The notes beneath the pieces are model-generated. The model saw only the letters and a list, made by a program, of their open reading frames with translations, was not told the DNA's origin and searched no databases. Of a DNA stretch of 10,475 nt, positions 1-6,519 are shown piece after piece. Position numbers and translations under genes: made by a program. The stretch covers positions 1 through 10,475 of the forward strand of contig JARFPV010000677.1 in NCBI GenBank assembly GCA_029288115.1, written 5' to 3'. This DNA comes from Akkermansiaceae bacterium. Lineage in GTDB: Bacteria > Verrucomicrobiota > Verrucomicrobiia > Verrucomicrobiales > Akkermansiaceae. The first letter of the stretch is position 1, and each line of letters opens with the position of its first letter.

Positions 1-55
1 CCCCCCCCCCACAAGACAATCTTCGTCGGCAGCGTCAGATGTGTATAAGAGACAG
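1..55 (+). other. Sequencing adapter remnant (Nextera read-1 transposase adapter plus index-like bases and poly-C)
   Basis: Bases 23-55 match the 33-base Nextera read-1 transposase adapter and end in the 19-base mosaic-end sequence AGATGTGTATAAGAGACAG. Bases 13-22 sit where a 10-base i5 index would be, and bases 1-12 are a C-run followed by AC. A C-run here is what a poly-G tail of a read gives on the opposite strand, as in two-colour Illumina chemistry when signal is lost. Genomic sequence therefore starts near base 56. This is a library artefact left on a contig end, not a Tn5 insertion in the organism. The adapter identity is seen directly; the index and poly-G reading is inferred. Confidence 0.96.
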
Positions 56-66
56 ACCGATGAGCG

Positions 67-1359
67 TTAGGCGGTGGCCATGAGTGCCTCAATTTCGTCA
101 GCCTCGATTGGAATGTTTGCCATCAAGTCGATGTTTTTGCCTTCACCGATGAGGAAGTCGTTTTCGAGCCGAATTCCCATGTTCTCCTCTGGGATGTAGA
201 TGCCTGGTTCAATGGTGAATACCATACCAACGGCGAAAGGCTCTTCTGTGGGGCTCACATCATGCACGTCGAGGCCGAGATGGTGCGAAGTGCCGTGCAT
301 GAAGTATTTTTTGACGAGCGGTTTTTCGTCGCTTTGTTTATTTGCTTCATCTGCATCGATGAGTTCGAGCTTGATCAGCTCCTCCTCCATAAATGCGACC
401 GACTTCTTTTGATAATCGGACGGCAGCATTCCTGGGCGCATGATTTCATTACATTTGCGCAGCACATTGAGTACTGAATTATAGACCGCGCGTTGGCGGT
501 CAGTGAATTTTCCGTTGACCGGTATGGTTCGGGTCATGTCGGCGTTCCAATTGCCGTATTCGGCCCCAACATCCATGAGTAGCATCTCGCCGTCTTCACA
601 GACTTGGTTGTTTTCCATGTAGTGGAGGCAGAGGGCATTCTTGCCGCTGCCAATGATGGGTATGTAGGCAAAACCCTTGGATTTATTCCTGATAAATTCG
701 TGGATGTATTCCGCTTCGACTTCCCACTCGGCAACGCCAGGTTTGACGAATTGTAGAATCCTTCGGAACCCCGCTTCAGTAATGTCGCAGGCTTTCTGAA
801 GCATCTTGACCTCCTCCTCGTCCTTGATGATCCGCAGGCGGTGCATAAGAGGGGCAAGCCGCTCAAACTTGTGTAATGGGTATGCGGCCATACATTTTTT
901 AATGAAGCGGGAATCGCGAGTTTGCACTGTGATTTCGGGACGAAGGTGCTCATTGACGTTCAGATACACGTGCTCCGCCTGTTGAATCAGGCGGTGTAGT
1001 GTTTCATCAAACAGGTTGGTCCACTGGATGTTTTTAACGCCGGAGAGTGCGGTTGCCTTTTTCTTGGTAAGCTTCTCACCCTCCCAGATCGCGATATGTT
1101 CATTGGTCTCGCGTATGAATAGAATTTCCCGGTCATTTTCTTTTTTAGCATCAGGGAACAGGAGTAGTATAGATTCCTCCTGGTCGATTCCCGACAGGTA
1201 GTATAAATCTGTATTCTGCTTCAGTAACATCGTGCCGTCCGCATTAGTCGGCATCACATCGTTTGAGTTCAGGATTGCGATACTAGATCCACTCAAGAGC
1301 TCCCGTAGGCGGGAACGATTTCGGACGAATAGTTCGGAATCAGCAGGATCGTATCTCAT
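67..1359 (-). CDS. pepP: Xaa-Pro aminopeptidase (M24B family, PepP-like)
   Basis: A 430-residue cytosolic metallopeptidase expected to remove N-terminal residues that precede proline. Residues 1 to about 165 form the aminopeptidase-P N-terminal (AMP_N, creatinase-like) domain; about 180-430 form the pita-bread M24 catalytic domain. All five expected metal ligands are visible: D263 (LMDVGAEYG), D274 (NADMTRT), H359 (HGTSHHLGLDVHD), E384 (TIEPGIYI) and E399 (IRLEND). The substrate-site histidines H246, H355 and H366 are also present. Length is close to E. coli PepP (about 440 aa). The ATG at 1357-1359 begins the typical N-terminus (RYDPADSELFVRNRSRL) and TAA is at 67-69, so the gene is complete although only 11 genomic bases follow it. 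It lies 85 bp downstream of nadK on the same strand with no terminator visible between, so cotranscription is likely. The Shine-Dalgarno is poor: an AGGA about 13 nt upstream of the start. Confidence 0.95.
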   Translation of the reverse strand: MRYDPADSELFVRNRSRLRELLSGSSIAILNSNDVMPTNADGTMLLKQNTDLYYLSGIDQEESILLLFPDAKKENDREILFIRETNEHIAIWEGEKLTKKKATALSGVKNIQWTNLFDETLHRLIQQAEHVYLNVNEHLRPEITVQTRDSRFIKKCMAAYPLHKFERLAPLMHRLRIIKDEEEVKMLQKACDITEAGFRRILQFVKPGVAEWEVEAEYIHEFIRNKSKGFAYIPIIGSGKNALCLHYMENNQVCEDGEMLLMDVGAEYGNWNADMTRTIPVNGKFTDRQRAVYNSVLNVLRKCNEIMRPGMLPSDYQKKSVAFMEEELIKLELIDADEANKQSDEKPLVKKYFMHGTSHHLGLDVHDVSPTEEPFAVGMVFTIEPGIYIPEENMGIRLENDFLIGEGKNIDLMANIPIEADEIEALMATA

Positions 1360-1444
1360 GCGCCTGATACCATCCTAGCACTCACCAGGATGCAACATTA
1401 ATCCAAGGTAGCAACTGACAGGGGAGAAGCCTAACAGATATTGT

Positions 1445-2299
1445 TTAGCTGTGGCCCCATCCCAATTTTTGACGCAGCGTGGTGTAAAATGATCTACCTT
1501 CCAGCCGAAGTAGAGGAAGCGCGTGCCCAGCCTGTTCCACAACGATTCGGTCACTATTTTGTATATCAACGACCTCACGGCCGTCCACGGTGAAGAGCAT
1601 TGGGCATTCGGCATCAGCAGCCGGAGCGAGTTCGACCGTTGAATTGTCTGACACGACCAACGAGCGGTTACTTAGGCTGTGCGGACAGATAGGTGTGATG
1701 ACAAAAACATCTGCTTTAGGTGCAATCAGTGGTCCTCCCGCGGAGAGGGAATAGGCAGTTGATCCCGTCGTCGTGGCTACGATCAATCCATCCGCACGAT
1801 AGTGGTTCAGTAGCTCTCCATCCACCCATGCGTCAAGCGAGACTAACCGGCCCGTTTGCCCACGTGCCAGTGTGATTTCGTTCAGCGCACGGAAATGCTG
1901 TTTGTTTCCATTTTCCGCGATGACCGTCGCTTTAAGCTGCATCCGCTTGATTAACGTGTACTTTCCCGAGGTGATGGCATCGGCAAAAATGTCCACCTCC
2001 TCATCCGTGCAAGTGGTCAGAAATCCAAGTGTGCCTATGTTGATGCCTGCCACCGGAATAATGGCCGGGCCGATCTGACTGGCGGCATTGAGCATAGTCC
2101 CATCACCACCAAGTACGGCGACCAAGTCACACGTCTTGGCAAAAGTCGCAGGATCGACACCATTTTTATGGTTAACGAGCTGCGCGGTGTGCGTCTCAAG
2201 TACAGGAGTGACGTCTTTTTTTTCCAGAGCGACACAGAGTGCCTCAAGCGCATCCTTGGCTCCGTTCTTGTTCGGGTTTGCAATGATACCGACTTTCAC
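1445..2299 (-). CDS. nadK: NAD kinase
   Basis: Phosphorylates NAD to NADP in the cytosol using ATP or polyphosphate. Counting from the GTG at 2297-2299 (284 aa), the protein opens with the family-typical KVGIIANPNKNG. It then has the GGDGT motif (64-68, catalytic Asp in GGDG), a conserved NE (140-141), the RADG segment (168-171), TTTGSTAYSLSAGGP (176-190) and the late CPHSLSNRSLVV segment. All are NadK signatures. The frame is open further upstream to an ATG at 2378-2380, which would add 27 residues. I prefer the GTG because NAD kinases usually start right at the IIANP strand and the extra residues resemble no known domain, but neither start has a convincing Shine-Dalgarno. The stop is TAA at 1445-1447. 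It is followed by pepP on the same strand and is divergent from the thioredoxin gene. Confidence 0.95.
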   Translation of the reverse strand: MKVGIIANPNKNGAKDALEALCVALEKKDVTPVLETHTAQLVNHKNGVDPATFAKTCDLVAVLGGDGTMLNAASQIGPAIIPVAGINIGTLGFLTTCTDEEVDIFADAITSGKYTLIKRMQLKATVIAENGNKQHFRALNEITLARGQTGRLVSLDAWVDGELLNHYRADGLIVATTTGSTAYSLSAGGPLIAPKADVFVITPICPHSLSNRSLVVSDNSTVELAPAADAECPMLFTVDGREVVDIQNSDRIVVEQAGHALPLLRLEGRSFYTTLRQKLGWGHS

Positions 2300-2428
2300 G
2301 TAGGCGAGAATAGCTGTTTGCCTTGAAAAATACAGCACAAACACTTGTCTAAGCTCACATGAGCCGATTTGTGTGAGCATTCATTTCTTAGGTTGAATTA
2401 TTAAGGATATTATGATATTCAATAAAAC
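2300..2428. promoter_or_regulatory. Divergent intergenic region between nadK and the thioredoxin gene
   Basis: This 129-base gap separates divergently transcribed genes, so it should carry promoters for both. If nadK uses its upstream ATG (2378-2380), the gap shrinks to 48 bases. On the plus strand TATGAT (2411-2416) fits a -10 hexamer at five of six positions, but no good -35 lies 17 bases upstream; the TTGAAT at 2393-2398 is only 12 bases away. An AAGGA at 2403-2407 lies 21 nt before the thioredoxin ATG, too far to act as its own ribosome site. No clear operator palindrome was seen. Confidence 0.3.
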
Positions 2429-3019
2429 ATGAACGGTTTAAGTCGGTTTCTAAGACATTTTGCTGCCCTTGTTTGCGCAATCGCGGTTATGGGCACCACT
2501 TCCTGTGATAAGGTCAAGGACCTCACATCCAGCGCACAGTCCTGGCTGGGTGATGACGATGAAAAGGAGGAGGGCGGTGACCAGGCTGCTGATGTGATTT
2601 CTGTCGATAAAACGGAAGGCGAGAAAATCATCAACAGTGAATCTCGCCTGGTGATGGTGGAATACTATTCGGACACATGACCTCCGTGCAAAAAAATCGC
2701 TCCCGTGCTGGAGAGACTCGCTAAGAAAAATGCCGATAAGGTTCGTATCGTCAAAGTGGATGTTTCTGAGCACCGTGAGTGGGCGCAGCAGCAGAACGTA
2801 AGGGGTATTCCCACATTTCAGATCTACAGTGCAGGTAATAAACTGGAGCAATTCGCCGGTGGCTATCCGGAAGAGTATATTCAGAAAAAAATCGACCGTC
2901 ATGCCGAGGCGGTTGCATCCACCGAGGGTGTGAAGGTTGAGGGGGGCGAGGCTGCACCCGTTCAGGCGATAAAGCCGATGCCCAAGGACTGGCTTCCGCC
3001 TGGCGTGACTCGTAAATAG
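2429..3019 (+). CDS. Probable selenocysteine-containing thioredoxin-like lipoprotein (in-frame TGA read as Sec)
   Basis: Reading the TGA at 2678-2680 as selenocysteine gives a 196-residue protein. Residues 1-25 look like a signal peptide (basic start, hydrophobic 11-21) ending in GTTSC with Cys26 as possible lipidation site; the lipobox is imperfect, with Thr at -3. An acidic linker (about 27-65) leads into a thioredoxin fold: strand RLVMVEYYSD, then T-Sec84-P-P-C87-K at the redox site, helix KKIAPVLERLAKKN, strand VRIVKVDV, and RGIPTFQIY with cis-Pro128. This aligns with the usual VDFWAxWCxPCK..GIPT pattern, with Sec in place of the N-terminal, attacking Cys. A tail (158-196) ending near PKDWLPPG is unrecognised. 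The likely role is thiol-disulfide exchange outside the cytoplasm. Gene callers will report either an 83-aa fragment ending at the TGA or a 104-aa fragment from GTG 2705. The stop is TAG. Alternatives are a mutated or miscalled Cys codon, or a pseudogene; no other lesion is present. Confidence 0.78.
2678..2680 (+). other. In-frame TGA, candidate selenocysteine codon
   Basis: The TGA falls exactly where the first cysteine of a thioredoxin CxxC motif is expected (D-T-U-P-P-C-K). The same frame is open for 112 further sense codons to a TAG. TGA differs from either Cys codon (TGT, TGC) at the third base only, which is the usual Cys/Sec relationship and also the most economical sequencing error or mutation. 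Confidence 0.72.
2697..2716 (+). promoter_or_regulatory. Candidate bacterial SECIS hairpin
   Basis: The RNA can fold as UCGCUCC (2697-2703), loop CGUGCU (2704-2709), GGAGAGA (2710-2716). That is four closing pairs CUCC/GGAG, a G-A mismatch, then C-G and U-A. The stem begins 16 nt and the apical loop 23 nt after the TGA, and the loop has G in its first two positions. In bacteria SelB binds such a hairpin just downstream of the UGA inside the coding region, with the loop roughly 16-37 nt away and usually containing G or GU early in the loop. The stem is short, and the bulged U of the E. coli fdhF element is absent, so support is moderate. Confidence 0.5.
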
Positions 3020-3101
3020 GGCTCAGGTTGCCGTTTCTTATCCAAACTCGACGATTGACCCGCTCGGTCTCAGTGGCTAGCGTCCGCGCCGCCGAGTTAA
3101 C

Positions 3102-5825
3102 ATGAGCGCGATGAGTGAGGACAACAAAAACTACAAGGACACCCTGAGCCTGCCAGAGACCACCTTTCCGATGCGTGGTGATCTGGTCAAGAACGAGCCG
3201 TTGCGTCTTGAGAGCTGGGAAAAGCAGAACCTCTACCAGAAGATTCAAGAGCGCCGTAAGGTAGCCGACGCCCCGCGCTTTATTCTTCATGACGGCCCCC
3301 CATTTGCCAATGGAGACGTGCACATGGGCACTGCTCTGAACAAGGTGCTCAAGGACCTCGTTCTGAAATCCAAAACCATGGCCGGTTTTGAGACACCTTA
3401 TATCCCTGGTTGGGATTGTCACGGTTTGCCCATTGAGTTCAAAGTCATGCAGGACGCCCGCGATGAGGAACCTGCTGAAATCCGTCGCCGATGCGAGGAG
3501 TTCGCCCGCGGCTGGATCGAGACACAGAAGGCATCTTTCAAACGCCTTGGTGTCCTCGGTGATTGGGATAAGCCCTACCTCACGCTCGATCCCGCTTATG
3601 AGTCGGATATCATCCGAACCTTTGCCACCATGGTGGAAAAGGGTCTTGTTTATCAGTCACAAAAACCTGTGCAGTGGTCCTATGGCGCCAAGACGGCTCT
3701 CGCCGAGGCGGAAGTCGAATACCAGGATAAAAAATCCATCGCGATCTTTGTCAAATTTGAGGTGCCGGACACTCCGAAACTGCCCGCAAATTCATCCTTT
3801 GCCATTTGGACGACCACCCCATGGACTCTTCCTGCGAACCTCGGTATCGCAGTGCACGAGCGCCTGACCTACGTGGTTGGTCGGTTCACCAAGGAGGAAT
3901 CGCCGGATCAGAATATCATCATCGTCCGTGAGCTACTGGAAGAGTTTCAAGAGAAAACAGGGTGGGCGCTCGCCGAAGAGCTTGCCGAAATCAAAGGCTC
4001 CGAGCTCGAAGGCCTGGAAGCGCAGCATCCATTCATTGATCGGCTTTCCAAAGTGATCCTTGCACCATTCGTGACTACCGAAACAGGAACAGGTGCAGTG
4101 CACATTGCTCCTGGACATGGTGCGGATGACTACTCAGCCGGAATGCAAAATGGCCTCGCAGTGCTCTCACCGGTGGATGATGACGGCAGATTTACTGAGG
4201 AAGTCGGCGTGCCTGAACTTGTCGGGTTGCACGTCATGGAGGACAATGAGGCAAACATCGGCGTGCTTCGAATCCTAGCTGCAAAAGGTGCCTTGCTCGG
4301 CAAGGAGAACTACAAGCACTCTTATCCGCACTGCTGGCGATCAAAAACACCGATCATTTTCCGCGCTGTTGAGCAGTTTTTCATCAGCATCGATGAACTG
4401 CGTAAGAAGGCACTTGCTGAAATCGATGAGACAACTTGGCTGCCAGCCTGGGGACGGAATCGAATCTACGGAACGGTCGAAGCCCGTCCTGACTGGTGTA
4501 TCTCGCGTCAGCGTACGTGGGGTGTTCCGCTGCCTGTGTTCTTTGAAAAAGACGGCACAGTTATCCTGGATGCAGATGTTGCACGTAAGGTAGCTGACCT
4601 GGTGGAAACAGAGGGCACCAACATCTGGTTTGAGCTGTCGGATGCCGAACTCGCTGACCGACTCGGCCTGCCGGAAGGAAGCACCAAGTGCGGCGACACT
4701 CTGGACGTGTGGATTGATTCCGGAAGCTCACACGTTGCTGTGATGGATCGGCACCCTGAGCTTTCTCGTCCGGCAGATCTTTATCTTGAAGCTACCGACC
4801 AGCACCGTGGGTGGTTCCAGAGTAGTCTCATGCTTAGTGTGGCGGTCAGTGACAAAGCACCATACAAATCCGTTCTCACACATGGCTTTGTTGTTGATAA
4901 GGATGGGGGAAAAATTTCCAAGTCCGCGGCCAAGGCTAAAGGGAAACCTACGGATGCGGCACACTTCTATAATAAATATGGTGCAGACATCGTGCGCCTC
5001 TGGGTGTCGTCCGTTGACTGGCAGACAGAGGTTCCATTTGGTGAAGACCTGTTTAAACAGATTGCCGATCCTTACCGTCGACTGAGAAATACCTTTCGTA
5101 TTATGTTAGGAAATCTCGATGGTTTCGATCCTGAAAAGCATAGCGTTCCGTTTGCTGATATGCCGCTTCTGGATCGTTGGATTCTAGAACGTCTCGATGC
5201 AGTCATTACTGAATGCAAGGTGGCATACGAGAACTTCGAGTTCCGCAAGGTGTTCAACAGTATCAATACATTCTGCGCCAATGATCTCAGTGCACTCTAT
5301 GTGGATATTACCAAGGATCGTATGTATTGCGATTCGGTTGATAGCCCACGTCGGCGCGCTACCCAGACAGCCTTTGCTGAGATTTTCTTGGCCATTTCGA
5401 AGTTGTTAGCTCCTGTTCTTGCCTACACGGCTGACGAAGCATGGGAGCACTGCCCGTTTACAGAGGGTAGCGTGCATACTCAGGATTTTCCTGAGGCCAA
5501 GCATTCCAGCCGCGAGGCCACGGAGACGGTGAGCGTGCTGCTCAAGCTGCGTGATCAGATCCAGCAGAAAGTGGAAGAGCAGGTTCAAGCCAAGGCGTTC
5601 AATAAAAACAACGAGGCTGAAGTCACCGTTCCCACTCCCGAGAATGATGAAATCCACGCACTACTCAAGGACCGCAGCTTTACCACAGAGTTTTTCATTG
5701 TTGCCGATCTAAGTTTTGGGACGGAAGTCTCAGCTAAGAAAACCGAACATTGCATGTGTCCGCGTTGTCGCCGCTACGAACCACTTGTCACCGATGTCTG
5801 TCAGCGCTGCAGTGAGGTTGTCTAA
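3102..5825 (+). CDS. ileS: Isoleucyl-tRNA synthetase
   Basis: A 907-residue class I synthetase charging tRNA-Ile with isoleucine. Visible in order: HDGPPFANGDVHMGT with the HIGH-type signature HMGT (74-77); GWDCHGLPIE (103-112); the CP1 editing domain with TTTPWTLPAN (237-246) and GTGAVHIAPGHGADDY (329-344), which removes Val-tRNA-Ile; WCISRQRTWGVPLPVF (465-480); the KMSKS-type loop as KISKS (604-608); an anticodon-binding helical domain (about 680-830); and a C-terminal zinc module C886-C889-C900-C903 (CPRC, CQRC). Length is near the bacterial norm (about 940). The loop after KISKS reads AAKAKGKPTDA rather than the usual x-G-N. The start may be ATG 3102 or the in-frame ATG 3111; neither has a clear Shine-Dalgarno. 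It follows the thioredoxin gene by 82 bp and precedes lspA by 11 bp. No T-box-like leader was recognised upstream. Confidence 0.98.
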   Translation: MSAMSEDNKNYKDTLSLPETTFPMRGDLVKNEPLRLESWEKQNLYQKIQERRKVADAPRFILHDGPPFANGDVHMGTALNKVLKDLVLKSKTMAGFETPYIPGWDCHGLPIEFKVMQDARDEEPAEIRRRCEEFARGWIETQKASFKRLGVLGDWDKPYLTLDPAYESDIIRTFATMVEKGLVYQSQKPVQWSYGAKTALAEAEVEYQDKKSIAIFVKFEVPDTPKLPANSSFAIWTTTPWTLPANLGIAVHERLTYVVGRFTKEESPDQNIIIVRELLEEFQEKTGWALAEELAEIKGSELEGLEAQHPFIDRLSKVILAPFVTTETGTGAVHIAPGHGADDYSAGMQNGLAVLSPVDDDGRFTEEVGVPELVGLHVMEDNEANIGVLRILAAKGALLGKENYKHSYPHCWRSKTPIIFRAVEQFFISIDELRKKALAEIDETTWLPAWGRNRIYGTVEARPDWCISRQRTWGVPLPVFFEKDGTVILDADVARKVADLVETEGTNIWFELSDAELADRLGLPEGSTKCGDTLDVWIDSGSSHVAVMDRHPELSRPADLYLEATDQHRGWFQSSLMLSVAVSDKAPYKSVLTHGFVVDKDGGKISKSAAKAKGKPTDAAHFYNKYGADIVRLWVSSVDWQTEVPFGEDLFKQIADPYRRLRNTFRIMLGNLDGFDPEKHSVPFADMPLLDRWILERLDAVITECKVAYENFEFRKVFNSINTFCANDLSALYVDITKDRMYCDSVDSPRRRATQTAFAEIFLAISKLLAPVLAYTADEAWEHCPFTEGSVHTQDFPEAKHSSREATETVSVLLKLRDQIQQKVEEQVQAKAFNKNNEAEVTVPTPENDEIHALLKDRSFTTEFFIVADLSFGTEVSAKKTEHCMCPRCRRYEPLVTDVCQRCSEVV

Positions 5826-5836
5826 CATTTCCAGCT

Positions 5837-6454
5837 ATGTCCGAAGTTCCGTCAAAAAAACGCATCATCAAGTTGCTGCTCATAGTTAGCTTGCCGCTCT
5901 ATATCCTCGATCAGATATCCAAGTGGTGGATCGTTTTTAACTTCAAGGTTCCCAGGGTATTTGAGGTAGATGGTGTGACCTACGGATCTGAGGATACACG
6001 AGTCGTGATTGAGGGTTTTTTCAATCTGGTCCGTCGCCACAATCAGGGAGTTGCTTTTGGGCTCGGAAATGGCACCACATGGGCTCCTGTGGTGTTCCTC
6101 TGTGTGCTCGTCATCGCACTGTTTGCCATTTTCTTTTTCTGGAAACGAGGCTCCTTCACCGGTCCGGCCCGCTGGTCGGCACCTTTGCTCATAGCTGGTA
6201 TTCTCGGTAATCTTACTGACAGATTGTTCCAGGGGTTTTGGTTGGCGGAGTATGAAGCCGCCGGATTCTGGACCCGCCTTGGGCAAGGTTATGTGGTTGA
6301 TTTTCTCGATTTTACCATCCCGGTCATCGACTACCGTTGGCCGGCATTCAACGTCGCAGATAGCTGCATTACCATCTCCGCCGTGTTGCTCTTCATCACT
6401 GCGCTGTTGGAGGGGCGTAAGGAAATGAAGGAGGCCAAGAAGAATAAGGCGTAG
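5837..6454 (+). CDS. lspA: Lipoprotein signal peptidase (signal peptidase II)
   Basis: An integral membrane aspartyl protease that cleaves the signal peptide of diacylglyceryl-modified prolipoproteins. The 205-residue sequence has an N-terminal membrane segment (about 10-30) containing the conserved D25 (LDQISK), the NQGVAFGL stretch (69-76), a membrane segment at about 83-101, GILGNLTDR (121-129), VVDFLDF (153-159) with D155, and FNVADS (171-176) with D175, followed by the last membrane segment. D155 and D175 are the expected catalytic pair. It is longer than E. coli LspA (164 aa) because of extra residues around 40-57 and between NLTDR and VVDF (about 130-150). The start is 11 bp after the ileS stop, and ileS-lspA is a common pair, so the two are probably cotranscribed. 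There is no Shine-Dalgarno at usual spacing. The candidate lipoprotein at 2429-3019 would be a substrate. Confidence 0.96.
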   Translation: MSEVPSKKRIIKLLLIVSLPLYILDQISKWWIVFNFKVPRVFEVDGVTYGSEDTRVVIEGFFNLVRRHNQGVAFGLGNGTTWAPVVFLCVLVIALFAIFFFWKRGSFTGPARWSAPLLIAGILGNLTDRLFQGFWLAEYEAAGFWTRLGQGYVVDFLDFTIPVIDYRWPAFNVADSCITISAVLLFITALLEGRKEMKEAKKNKA

Positions 6455-6484
6455 TTGTCTACCGGTATGCGGAGATTTCCGCTC

Positions 6485-6513
6485 TTGAATAGTCATGATA
6501 AACTGACTATTCT
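6485..6513 (+). promoter_or_regulatory. Perfect 9-bp inverted repeat overlapping a possible promoter
   Basis: GAATAGTCA (6487-6495) and TGACTATTC (6504-6512) are exact inverse complements separated by 8 bases. The element lies 32 bp after the lspA stop and 7 bp before the GTG of the TPM gene. TTGAAT (6485-6490) and TATTCT (6508-6513) are spaced by exactly 17 bases and each match the sigma-70 hexamers at four of six positions, so the arms may cover a promoter and serve as an operator. A start of transcription near 6520 would make the mRNA almost leaderless. There is no T-run after the repeat, so an intrinsic terminator is unlikely. An RNA hairpin hindering translation is another option. Confidence 0.45.
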
Positions 6514-6519
6514 ACCAAC

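Noticed and set aside
23..55. Tn5-type transposon end
   Set aside because: The mosaic end is preceded by the synthetic Nextera primer sequence and sits at the contig edge, so it is a library adapter rather than a mobile element.
1375..1614. Minus-strand 79-codon frame overlapping the nadK 3' end
   Set aside because: Mostly out-of-frame nadK sequence with no recognisable feature.
2705..3019. Separate GTG-started gene encoding the second half of the thioredoxin
   Set aside because: It would lack the redox motif and the first strands of the fold; it is in the same frame as the upstream part and makes sense only as its continuation through the TGA.
3020..3101. T-box or other amino acid-responsive leader in front of ileS
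   Set aside because: The 82 bases are too short for a T-box and show no T-box signature sequence or terminator/antiterminator pair. A weak TTGACC (3055-3060) has no good -10 partner.
2751..3422. Minus-strand 223-codon open frame across the thioredoxin 3' end, the intergenic gap and the start of ileS
   Set aside because: It lies antisense to two strongly recognisable proteins, has no motif, and its composition is that of a reversed coding strand.
5852..6496. Minus-strand 214-codon open frame opposite lspA
   Set aside because: It spans nearly the whole lspA gene in antisense, with no signal peptide, domain or family resemblance; lspA is certain from its catalytic motifs.
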